Source of the DNA: Thalassia testudinum
Lineage: Eukaryota; Streptophyta; Magnoliopsida; Alismatales; Hydrocharitaceae
Assembly (NCBI GenBank): GCA_037157565.1
Contig: JAZHRO010000012.1
Location: 62,053,501-62,117,500 of the forward strand
Reading direction: 5' to 3'
Length of the DNA stretch: 64,000 nt
Positions 1 to 11,007 of this stretch are shown one piece after another (within the stretch, counting starts at the first letter, position 1; each line of letters begins with the position of its first letter). The notes under the pieces are model-generated. The model saw only the letters and a list, made by a program, of their open reading frames with translations, had not been told where the DNA came from and ran no database searches. The position numbers and the translations under genes were made by a program.

Positions 1-709
1 CTCTGGCAACTTCCCTCTCTTTCCCTTGTCGCCTAGCCACAATACCAGTGGCAGGTTTCTCTTCCTTCTATTCATCCGCGTCGCGCCACACCCGCCAACG
101 CTTCTACAGCCCCTTCGTCATCGCCGTCCTCCCCCATTGAGTGCTTCGTCTCCGGCGACGGCAATACAAGTCGGCTGCCATCTTGCCTCCCCCTTCGTCT
201 CCTTATGCCCAGATAAGTCCCTTTTCCCTCCTACTCATTTTTCCCCTCTTTATTTCTTAAAAACACCCTTTGATGCACTCCACCACCATCACCCCTTCCA
301 ACTTTGGCCAGACCTCCGGCAAGGCATCCCCGTCGCTCCGCACCTCCATCCGCCTTGCCAACCATCCCATAAGCTTCTCAACACTTCACTAAACATAAAC
401 CCTCACTTCACTCACCATGCCACTCACCCACAAGGGCCCCCGAACACACCCACTCACACACACATAGGGTGCCCTAGGAACGCGCACTCTGGCAGCCCCA
501 CGGCATGCCAACCCCTGCAACACATTTGGCGTGCCTCAGTCAAGCCTCTTGAGCTTTCTGACGAGGCCGCGAGGCCGTTTTCGTGTTAATAGGTACAGGA
601 GGTTCACCGCCATTGACAATCGCAAGAAGCTTGCTTGCGAGCTTCTCTAAGCCCGCCTGCTCCAAGCCAAGAGTCTCAGGTTGCATGGACTTCCCTCGCG
701 CACAGTTCT
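1..709 (+). repeat. E1 5' LTR remnant
   Basis: Positions 1-230 match 9060-9289, and about 231-709 match 11008-11470. These are the two outer parts of the E1 3' LTR with the S1 insertion removed, so this copy also shows the empty S1 site. Similarity stops near 709 and gag-like coding starts by 741. No primer binding site or leader lies between. The reading frame across 26-589 is a by-product of C-rich LTR sequence. Confidence 0.75.
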
Positions 710-740
710 GAATAACGTGCCAAACTAGAGGCGCATTATG

Positions 741-2177
741 AACCCAAATCCGGGCCAAGCCCACATGATTTATCAGTCTCCTTCTGTTTCATCACCCGAC
801 GGGATGGAAGCTTCGACATCGTATGCGGGATTTCAGCAGTAGCCACCCATTTTACCAACTCCGAACCAACACCAGGCAGGACTGAATTCTGTAACAACCT
901 GTAGTGGAAAAGCAACACAAGACCCACCTCATCCAAGCCACTTTCAGCCTGGTAGTAACCTAAACCCTAGGATAGTTATCCAGGATACCCCTGTCCCAGA
1001 TTAAGAACCTGGACCTATTCTAGAGGAACCATCCAAGGTTCCATTTCCCAAGGCCTTGACCAAGGGAAAGAGGAAAAACAAACCCGTGGCTCCTGAGGAG
1101 GATCTGGTCAAGCTCTTTGAACAGGTCCATATAAACATCCCCTTGATGGATGCAATCTGCCACATACCGGCTTACGCACGATTTTTGAAAGATGTGTGTA
1201 CACCCAAGCATAAGTCGCAAACCAAAAGTGGGAGTCCAATTATACTGTCAGAGCAAGCCAGCTCTATAATTTTGAGCAAACTCCCACCTAAGGCAAAAGA
1301 CCTAGGTACTCCCCTGATTTCCTGTACCATTGGTGATACCAAATTTGGCAGAGCTTTATTAGATCTAGGAGCCTCCATAAACCTAATACCTACATCCCTC
1401 GACCACCTTGAGGAATCTGAGCTTAAACCGACAAAGGTGACATTGCAGTTGGCTGACCGATCTATTAAGTCATCGAAAGGAGTTCTTGAGGATGTCATCG
1501 TTAGTGTACGGGATTTCTATTTCCTGGTGGATTTTGTAGTCTTGGATATGGATGCTCCACAAAACCCAAGGGATATACCAATTATACTAGGGAGACCCTT
1601 TCTGGCCACTGCTAGGGCCAATATAAATTGTAAGGAGGGCCAAATTGAATTAAAATTCATAAACCAAACATTGAAGATTGACATCTTTAAGGCCCAACAA
1701 AGGATTAATTGTGGTGTTATAAAATAGATATGTGATATCAAGGATGTGGTTGATGAACCGTATATTGAGGACAACCTGATTACTTCCGATCAACCACAAG
1801 AGGATCAAAACCCGCAATCAGAGGAGTTCGAATTTGACTTAGATACATCCATAACTCCTTTCCTTGCTCCTGACACACACCCCGAACCACCCGCTGCTGC
1901 TGATAGCCCCGTTCTAGAACTCAAGCCTCTTCCCGACCATCTAAAGTACGTCTTTTTGGGTTCCAATCAGACATTTCCTGCGATTATCAACTCCAGACTC
2001 ACACCTGACCAAGAATCCCATCTGATTACTGTTCTCCAGCAACATCGTAGAGCCATTGGATGGACTCTCGATGATTTGACTGGTATTAGCCCCTCTTACT
2101 GCACACACCGTATCTACACCGAAGAGGGCACACGGCCTTCCCGTGAAATGCAAAGACGTTTGAATCCTAACCTGTAG
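741..2177 (+). pseudogene. E1 gag C-terminal remnant, aspartic protease and protease-RT linker
   Basis: The frame opens with residues NPNPGQAHM, matching NPGQAHM late in the E5 gag, so most of gag is missing. Stops at about 840 and 1002 break the gag tail. The 1056-1727 segment is the retropepsin region: [12 protein letters not shown] carries the catalytic Asp, and [15 protein letters not shown] is the second conserved block. Such a protease would cut the Gag-Pol polyprotein in the virus-like particle. A stop follows near 1727. The 1746-2177 segment is the linker into RT, ending in the conserved MQRRLNPN block, and is closed by a TAG at 2175-2177. It is clearly a pseudogene. Confidence 0.8.
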
Positions 2178-2183
2178 GAAGTC

Positions 2184-3403
2184 ATGAAAAAGGACATCAT
2201 CAAGTGGTTAGATGCAGGGATCATCTACCCGATCTCTAACAATCGGTGGGTGAGTCCAATCCAGGTTGTGCCAAAAAAGGCAGGACTCACCGTGATCACG
2301 ACTGAAACCGAAGAAATCATACCGACCCGTGTGGCAAACTCGTGGGGAGTCTGCATTGATTATAGAAGACTCAATTCCTCCACGAAGAAGGATCATTTCC
2401 CACTACCGTTTATTGATCAGATCCTTGAGAAACTAGCGGGAAATAGGTTGTTATGCTTTTTGGACGGGTACTTCGGTTATAACCAGGTGGCAATCCATCC
2501 TAAGGACCAAGAAAAGACCACTTTCACTTACCCCTTTGGAACGTACACGTTCTGAAGGATGCCGTTCAGTCTCTACAATGCACCCGCTACTTTTCAGCGA
2601 TGCATGCTTGCCATATTCTCAGATATGGTAGGTGATTATCTGGAAGTCTTCATGGATGACTTTTCAGTATTCGGAGAATTATTTGACGATTGCCCTCAGC
2701 ACTTGGTCCAAATCCTCAAGTGGTGCATTGATGTGAATCTGGTTCTTTCCTGGGAAAAGAGTCATTTCATGGTGAAGGAATTGTCCAGGGACACCTCATA
2801 TCAGAAAAAGGCATCCAGGTCGATCGAGCCAAGGTGAACTTGATTTCCAAACTCCCTATGCCTAGCTCAATCAAGGACATCTGATCTTTTCTGGGGCACG
2901 TCGATTTTTACCATCAATTCATTCCTGATTTCTCAAAGATCGCGCGTCCTCTGACTACTCTACTTTCTAAGGATGTACCTTTCGAAATCTCCAAGGAATG
3001 CACTCAAGCATTTGAAATCCTCCTCGATTGAGTTACCCAAGCTCCGATCCTATAGTCCCCTGATTGGTCTCAACCCTTTGAGATCATATGCGATGCATCT
3101 GATTTCACTGTAGGAGCGGTATTTGGGCAAAAAATTGATGGGAAACCCATGGTCATCTACTACGCTAGCAAGACACTTGACGAGGCTTAGCGTAACTACA
3201 CAGTTATGGAGAAAGAGCTGCTAGCCGTAGTATTTGCCCTAGAAATATTCAGATCTTATCTCCTGGGTTCCCGCATTATCATTTACTCAGATCACACTGC
3301 TGTGAGGCATCTCCTTGCGAAGGACACAAAACCTCGATTAATCCGCTGGATCTTGCTTTTGCAAGAGTTTGATCTCGAGATTCGCGACAAAGTGGGAAAA
3401 TAG
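2184..3403 (+). pseudogene. E1 reverse transcriptase and RNase H, broken
   Basis: RT blocks appear in order: [35 protein letters not shown], the MPF block and the catalytic FMDD (near 2652). A TGA at 2553-2555 replaces the first Arg of the usual FRRMPF, a CGA-to-TGA change. Near 2775 a frameshift moves the frame before the connection region. RNase H (CDASDFTVGAVFG and the [17 protein letters not shown] block) is interrupted by several stops, including a CAG-to-TAG at about 3188 and a TAG at 3401-3403. RT would copy element RNA to DNA and RNase H would remove the RNA. Neither product can be made from this copy. Confidence 0.85.
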
Positions 3404-3406
3404 AAT

Positions 3407-4795
3407 GTGGTAGCTGATCACTTGTCCCGCCTTCCTTTTGAGATCATCGACCCTTCCGGACCCATCACGGAACATTTTCATGATGAGCACCTCCTGACTA
3501 TCAATATAGGGCTTCCATGGTTTGCTGATATAGTAAACTACCTCGCATCACATCAGATCCCATCTGATTGGCCGAAGGCCAAGAAAGACAAATTGCTTTC
3601 CAATGCCAAGTATTACTTCTGGGAAGACCCATATCTTTTCTGCATCGGTGCTGATCAGATCATTCGACGATGTGTCGCGGAAGTGGAGTATTGCCTTTCT
3701 ACCATGACCAGGCATGCGGTAGACATTTTTCAGGTCATAAAACTGTAGCGAAAGTCCTCCAGTGCGGCTTCTATTGGCCCACGATTTTCAAAGACACATA
3801 CAATCACTGTAGGGCATGCACTCGTTGCCAGACCTTAGGCAACATGAGCCATCATGATATGATGCCCTTGCAGCCGATTCTTGTATGCGAAATCTTTAAC
3901 ATATGGGGGATTGATTTTATGGGACCCTTCCCTATTTCGAACGGCTTCGAATACATTTTACTCGTTGTTGACCACTTGTCCAAATGGATCGAAGCCATTC
4001 CGACCCGAAAAAATGACCATAAAGTGGTTATCAAATTCATTCATCAGAACATCTTTTCACGGTTCGGGATTCCACGTGCTATAATCTCTGATGGAGGGAC
4101 CCATTTCATTAACGCTCAGTTCAGGTCACTGATAACCAAATACGGGGTGTCACATCGAATCTCTACTCCATACCACCCCCAAACTAATGGTCTAGCTGAG
4201 CTATCAAATCGGGAGATCAAGAAAATCCTCCAAGTTACTGTTCGACCTGACAGGAAGGACTGGTCATCCCGACTTCCGGAAGTTTTGTGGGCTTATAGGA
4301 CCGCCCACAAAATCCAATTAGGTATGTCTTCCTTCAGATTGGTGTATGGGAAGGCATGTCACCTCCCCGTAGAATTCGAGCACAAAGCCTATTGGGTAGT
4401 ACGAAATGGCAACCTAGATCTCCCCAAGGCAGAAACCCACAGAAAGCGTCAAATGAGCGAGATCGATGAATTATGCCATGACGCATATGAGAACTCGTGA
4501 ATTTACAAAGAACGGGTTAAGGCCTTTCAAGACAAGCACATATTCAAAAAGATCTTCCACTCTGGTCAAAAGTCCTACTCTTTGATGCCAAGCTTAAACT
4601 ATTCCTAGGAAAACTACGATCAAATGGATCAGACCCTACCTCGTCTGACGAATCGTTGGAAATGGAGCCATCGAGATCAATCCACTCAGCCATGATTTAG
4701 AACCTTTCGTCGTGAACGGTTAGAGACTCAAACTGTTCATTGACCTGACCGATACAAATTTGGTTGAGATATCCTTTACCATCTATTCTCCCTGA
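3407..4795 (+). pseudogene. E1 integrase, broken
   Basis: The integrase begins in one frame (to about 3740), shifts frame around 3690-3740 and continues at 3670-4500. The Cys pair of the HHCC zinc domain is in CTRCQ. The DDE catalytic residues are all present: Asp in GIDFMGPF (3913-3915), Asp in ISDGG (4090-4092) and Glu in AELSNREI (4198-4200), with 35 residues between the last two. A TGA at 4498-4500 replaces the expected Arg of YENSR, again like CGA-to-TGA. A decayed C-terminal segment runs to about 4795. Integrase would join element DNA to the host chromosome. Confidence 0.82.
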
Positions 4796-6442
4796 GCTCA
4801 TTGCGCCCAGCTGATGGCGTAAAACTCAGCGCATAATGGGAGGCAACTCGCCATTTTTGAAAAATCTGAATCTCTTCTTGACATTCCTATGCTAAATTCA
4901 TATTGCACTTTAGGGTTCATCCATTAGAATAACCGACCCCACCTTATGTACCCGTACCTGACTTTTGAAATCGTTCGCAACAGTCACCTTGACCCATTTG
5001 CCCACCCAAAACCTATTCTAATGAATGATCTAAGCTGAACTCGAACCCACCTAATTTACAGTGGGCACATTGCAAATCATAGGCATGGGGGGTATGAAAG
5101 TGCAAAACACCGTGAAAACTCATCTCACAAGAAAAGGTTTTAACAAAAAAATCACATATCACAAAAACACCAAAAAAATGAAAAAATCTTAAAAAAAAGA
5201 ACAAAAAATTCTAAGGGGAGAGAAAATTCTAAGGCCATACAAATCATGAGGAGAAAAAAGGGGAAAAGTGAAAAATGTCCAAAAAGGAGTACAAAATGAA
5301 AAGAAAAAAAGAAGAGATAGTCATTAGTAAGAAATTAAGGGATTAACTAAGTCCTAGACCATATCAAGAAAAAGAAAATGAAAAAAAAAAAAGTGCCAAC
5401 GAGACACAAAAGAGATTAGTAGGAACGCTGATCTTAGGCCTCTTGGGCTAGACTCCTAGGCTTAAAAATTCAAGTATCCGCTAAGAGTTGGATAGTCCTC
5501 AAGAGGTTGGGGAAAATGCGAAGCTTAAGTATTAGGTCTAAGGCTTAGGGAGTATTCGGCCTAGTTAGTTGACCTTTGGTTTGCGGGACTCTGTAACCTA
5601 AGCACCCCAATCCACACACAGTCTAGTTCAGTGCGCATAATTATCAAAATCACGCAAAAGCATTTAAGTGTTTTGAAAAAGTCGCTTAGATTAGGAGCGG
5701 CTGATCAACACAAGTTGATTTGGACGAGTTCCCGGCATGGAGAGGCAGGAAATTCCCCTCGAAGATGCACAATAACATATCGTCTCCTCGGTGCTTGTCT
5801 CCTAGGATATTTACATATCCTATTGGGGGCATGTAAGCACCCTGTGCTGGTTCAGATGCCATGGGCGGCATTATCATAAAATGTCGATTGCTAGAGTCTG
5901 GATTTAGCTACAGAACACCATGGGCGGGATTATCTCAATATCTTGAAAGCCAGGGTTCTGGGGGTTTCCATGGGTAGTGCTATCACGAAGCATCGATTGC
6001 TAGGGACCCTTTGAGGATTAATGATGGGGACTAGGAATCTGATACAGACCGTGTTGAGAAGCCAATCTGGAGCAAGAAATAAAAAGAAAAGAGAGAGAAA
6101 ACTCTCCAAACAAAGAAAATTCTCTGTCTCTCTCTTACAAAAGAATGCACTGCAAACCGAACCGAGGCTAAAATATGTTACAAGCACGGGTGCTTTAACC
6201 GCGGAGTCCAACGAACCTTGGGATAGTTCCTGTGCGCTTTAAAAACCTTCGCGGCAAATTGAGGCTAGAGCTGGTTAGGTCCAAATCTTGGTTGGTACTT
6301 GAGTACCTCTAGGCCTATTATCGGCATTCTAACCTAATTAAAAAGAAAAAAAAGCACTCATGATAATTTGTGAACATCAAGGAATTCATAGTCTAGAAAA
6401 GAAGTTAAAACCTTAAAATTTTGCTAAGGGACTAGCAAAAGC
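4796..6442 (+). other. E1 noncoding region between pol and polypurine tract
   Basis: No env-like reading frame is visible. The stretch starts with a conserved post-pol block (4803-4852, containing GGGAGGCAAC). An internal polypurine-like tract AGGCATGGGGGG follows at 5081-5092. A-rich sequence occupies about 5140-5400. Three imperfect repeats that start with CCATGGG lie at about 5860, 5920 and 5970. Confidence 0.6.
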
Positions 6443-6456
6443 TAGGCATGGGGGTA
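6443..6456 (+). promoter_or_regulatory. E1 3' polypurine tract
   Basis: TAGGCATGGGGGTA lies directly before the LTR start. It is the expected primer site for plus-strand DNA synthesis. The same tract borders the LTR in E3, E4 and E5. Confidence 0.8.
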
Positions 6457-7170
6457 TAATGGGAACACCATCATGAGCCCTAACTAACTCATTTTGACCA
6501 AGAAAAGAGAACAAAAGCTCCTACATAACCAACTGGAGTTCCTAATTCCATGTATAACCATTCTGAGATAAAAATAAGAAATAAGGGGTAAAACTGTAAT
6601 TTTACCATTGCAGTACAACAACGGATTTTCTCATGGGCTAAGCACAGGTCAAATGGTCTTAACAAGATAAAAAGTGGGTTGGTTCAAACAGAAAACGGTT
6701 CATGTGAATCTTAGGAATTAAATGACTTCTTGTAATCCTAAAATAGATCCACTTGATTTAACAAGGTTTTGGTCATGATAAAATTCACCTAAACCCTATA
6801 AAAATCATAGAAAAATATTCTCTAGGGTTTAGAACCTTCAATTTGGCCCTTAGAACCTATTTTGACCTAAATTGGGGTCTCAGAAAATTATTTGCAATTA
6901 GGTCCCTCTGCCATTATAGAGGAGGGAATCCTACTCCGACGAGATTTTGAGGGGAAGATCTCCCTGATCTCTCAGAGAATCCCCTTCAAAATTGAGAGGG
7001 AGATTCTCTAAGAAATCTCCTCCAGTATGAACACAATCCGAGACTTTATTTGGTACCCAATCTCTCATGCAAATGCATGAGAGATTTGGGTGTCCTCCAA
7101 GTTGCCTTCTCCGGCGAGCTTGCCGTGCTTGGAAGCTTGGCTTCCAAGCATAAATCCATCCTTCAAGGCT

Positions 7171-8958
7171 TGTTGAACGTAACGAATCGTTATGCTAACG
7201 TGTTTGGTTTTGGAAAACCTGTCGTTGTAATTTGAAAGCGAAGAACTTGTGTTCAATAAATAAAATTTATACCGAAATTGAAATTCCAGGTCGAACACAG
7301 GGAGGCGAACGTTTGATTTAAAAACTACGCGTTTCTTTTTATTTGTCACGAAGTAATTCAATTTAAAACTATCTAATTATTTACAATAAATAGAAGAGAG
7401 AGAGAGGGTAAGAGAGAGAGAATATTACACATAGAAATTAAAATGAGATGTAGAATAAACAAAGAATTTATCATTAAGAAGATTGTTCATTATAACTAGA
7501 AAGCATAAAATAATTACACTAGAAAGCGATAAATTTACTCTAGAAAGCATAAAAAGAATGGAGGGAGAAATGTCCTCCTCGACGATTGCTTGGAGGACGA
7601 ATAGAACTACTCTAGAAAGCAATAAATCTATACTAGAAAGCAGTAAAAAGAATAGGGAGAGAGAAATCCTCCTCAACGGTCGCTTGGAGGATGAGCCGGA
7701 CGGGACGACGCCTGGATGAAGGAGGACGAAGCAGGACGAAGGCGGACGAAGCAGAAGAACGGGAACGGAGCAGCACGCCGTCGTTGTCACGGGATCCACT
7801 CCCAAAAGGGGACGAAAATTTGGACTTTATCTCGCGAGAAGCATCCCGGGTGTGGGACAAGCTTCTCTTGAGCTTTGGAGAGGTAGAGAGGAGAAGGAAG
7901 GGATGAGAATTTCGTATGGAGGGGATCTCCTTTTATAGTTGCAAGGAGTGGGGGCAAAATGGTCATTACAACTTTAAAATAATAAATAAGGGGTCTTTAG
8001 TGACGGATAAATTCGTCACTAAAGCCCCCAACGTGGGCGTAGCTCCCGTGCCCTCGCGTGCCTCCTCAGCTGCTTGCTTCTTCAACGCCCACGCACGTTC
8101 ATTAGATCTCAACCGTCCGATCGCGAGATCGGACGGCTTAAGACGTGCCTAACCCGCTCGCTGTGCGCCCGCCTGGCGCGTGTTATGCCGCGTGACGCCG
8201 TGCGTTCAATCGCGCGTGATCTCAATTGAGTGCAGACGGTCGTCCAATGACGATCCAACGCCCGCCATCGCCCGCACACCCGCACCTTCCTCCCCTTCGC
8301 TGCAGTTCGAACCTGCGCCCGCAGCTCGAGTACACGTGCTCGACCGCTGCGCTACGAGACGCGGATGGTCGAGCGGGTGCTTTTAGGCGCGGCTGACCAC
8401 AGCCGTTGGATCAAGATCCAACGACAGATAGGGAGAGGGTGCGGGGCCTTTAGAGATTGCCTGCGGCCATTTGGGCGGTCGGGATGGTACCACGTGGTGC
8501 CATCTTGGCCGTCCATCTTCTGGAAGTTGTAGATGGTGCCACGGATGTCGGATTGACTTGATTTTTGCGTCGTTGGGCTGTGATCGTCGATCCGAATTCA
8601 TCCGTGCGGTAGGATTTGTCATTTAAAGTGCGGATTTGCACCATCCTGGCCCTTGATCTTCTAGGGTTCCCTGGTCACTATTTGATGCTACGGATGTCTG
8701 ATTAGGGCGATCTTGGAGTCGTTGAACTCCAATCGTCGCCCTGACCACATCCATACGGTTGGATCTTTGATCCGAGGCCCCGATAAAATGTTTGCCCTGT
8801 CCAAGCACATAAAAGGAGACAATTATACTCCATTTTATTCAAACTACTCTAAATGCAAGATGATGCATGTTATGCATTATTTATATCATGAAATGCAATC
8901 CTATGCTTAAGAACATGCATAAATAGATAGCTTAAGTAGTGTAAATGTGTTTACATCA
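7171..8958 (-). mobile_element. R2a: solo LTR of the E3 family
   Basis: It reads TGTTGAACG at the left end and ...TTTACATCA at the right, so the minus strand runs TGATGTAAAC to CAACA. It is flanked by AGGCT (7166-7170) and AGGCC (8959-8963), a 5-bp TSD with one change. The 1788-bp length matches R2b and the reassembled E3 3' LTR. On the minus strand it contains, in order: a palindrome CGTTGGATC/GATCCAACG (8404-8423), a tRNA-like module, palindromes at 8113-8136 and 7995-8024, and a TATA box near 7929-7938. There is no internal coding, hence solo LTR. Confidence 0.88.
8303..8354 (-). promoter_or_regulatory. tRNA-like A-box/B-box module in R2a
   Basis: On the minus strand, TAGCGCAGCGG fits the pol III A-box consensus and GGTTCGAACTG fits most of the B-box. 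The box starts are 41 nt apart, close to the spacing in tRNA genes. A short T-arm-like stem GCAG/CTGC closes the loop. No acceptor stem is visible, so this is not a functional tRNA gene. Confidence 0.55.
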
Positions 8959-9289
8959 AGGCCTATATAAGCAGACCCAAGTCACCTCGCATCTTGGAAT
9001 CTTGACATTGGCCAGAAAATCCCTCAAATTCGCCTCTCCCTCCTCCAGCTAGTGGCTCAGCAAGATCTGCCGACTTCCCTCTCTTTCCCTCGTTGCCTAG
9101 CCACAATACTAGTGGCAAGTTTCTCTTCCTCCTGTTTGTCCGCGTCGCACTGCACTCCTGACGGTTCTACAGCCCCTTCGTTATCGCCGTCCTCCCCCCA
9201 TTGAGCGCTTCGTCTCCGGCGACGGCAATACAAGCCGGCCGCCATCCCTGCCTCCCCCTTCATCTCCTTACGCCCAGATAAGTCCCTTT

Positions 9290-11007
9290 TGTTGGTGCTA
9301 GAGCACCACGATCGTTTATTTTGATGATAACAAAACATGTGTCATTTAACATTTGCACTTAAAGTCTTAGATTTAAGGTCAATTGCAAATGGCGACGTGG
9401 TTAGACGGAGTTCAAGCTCACATCTAGGATGGATTGGAGGAGCTTGATGGAGAATAAAGGAGCTTCACGAGGAGCGATAGCTTGAAGAAGGAAGGAGATG
9501 AAGAATATGATAGATTTCCTTTCCTTGTACTACTATGTATTTTTGTTTCTTTTGTTGCTCTTTATTTTGTCTCTTAGATTCATGTTAAAGAGCCTCAAAG
9601 TACCCTAACAGTAGTCCTAGGAACACTTGCACAATCCTAGGATACTTAGGTTTTCTGTAGAGAACTTAGAAAACCAAAATAAGGTTCAGACAGCCTTACC
9701 AGACATCTAATCTGAAAATCAGACGTCTGATAATTACTTTTAAGACGTTTGACTGTTGACTCAGATGTCTGATAATATTTAGGATGAAGTTAGTTAGTTC
9801 TGTCTGATGAAATCAGACGTCCATACCTTAGTCCAGACGTCTTAGAAGACGTCTGATGCCTTTGCCAGATGTTCAATTAGTGGACTGTTGGCTGCCTTTG
9901 TAAACACTGAGAAAATGACCTTTAGCCTCGTATCAGACGTCCGTAGAAGACCCCAGATGTCTGACACATAATCGTTTTGCCTCGGCTGACCAAAAATCTC
10001 TCCTCAGAGATTTTCTAGCCATTGCACTCCCTTGGGAATTCATTTCCACAGAAAAGTAGGTTTCCAGACGTTCAGACTTAGTATCAGACGTCCTGTATGT
10101 CGTCTGATGACAATTCACTAGAACCCTGTTTCAATCTGATTCAAGTCAAAAAGGAAACCCGCTTAAAATCAGACGTCTGATTTTGTTCCCAGACGTCTTA
10201 AACAAGTTTTTTCAGACGTTTAATGCCAGGACTAGACGTCAGATAACCTTGTCAGAGTCATGATTAATCCTGACTTCGACTTGATTCTCTTGGAGGTTGT
10301 ACCCAACAGCTATGGAAGCCTTCCAAGGCCTTACAAAGCCTTCCTAGAGCCTCCATAAATAGAGGAGGACCCCTTGCACACCAAGATACACCAAGTAACA
10401 TACTTTCCACTCTTTTGTGTCTAAAAGAAGAAGAAGATCAAATAGAAGAAAGCTTTTTCCCTCCAAGCCTTGTTCTACACCTAGAGAGCTTGATTCCTGT
10501 TGCGCACCCGCTCTCCCGCCGTAGTCCATGAGAGCGTTGTTGTGCCTTTGCGTAGTTCACGCATCCGCGTCGTCGACGCACTTCCACCAAAGGGAAGCAT
10601 CCTAACTCCTATAGAACCTTAGTTTAAGAATTACTTTGTTGGCTCTATAGGACTATTCTTGTATTTTACTTTGCTTGTGTTGGGTATTCGCTTTGCGAAT
10701 TCCCATTTCCTTCGTGAGACAAAATCCTTCTTGTGAAGAGAAGGGGTTTGAGTTACGCTACCCTTGTATAAAGTAGCATGGTTGTAATTGAGGTTGTACT
10801 ACCCTCGTTTAAGTAGTACGTTAGTGGATTTGATCAACTTGGTTGATCGGAAAATCCTAACTCGAGAGGGTTAGGTGGTGGTTTTCACCTGGTTTGGGTT
10901 TCCACCTAAAAATAATTGTGTACATTGTGTGATTGTTTATTTTGTGAGATTGTCTATTTTTTATTCCGCACTTTATTGCGTCACCTCCTCCTACAAGGGA
11001 AACTACA
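9290..11007 (+). mobile_element. S1: solo LTR, Copia-type
   Basis: It begins TGTTGGTGCTAGAGC and ends GGGAAACTACA. Perfect 5-bp TSDs CCTTT flank it (9285-9289 and 11008-11012), and the related LTR at 1-709 shows the uninterrupted target near 220-235. Length is 1718 bp with no coding capacity. A TATA-like CATAAATAG lies at 10354-10362 in plus orientation. The upstream half holds about nine exact GACGTC cores, mostly as AGACGTCT. The opening, with TTTTGATGATAACAAAA nearby, resembles LTRs of the Copia SIRE/Maximus group as I recall them; the family assignment is tentative. Confidence 0.88.

Noticed and set aside
26..589. 187-codon frame
   Set aside because: It translates the E1 LTR; the same sequence in other LTR copies is not open in this frame.
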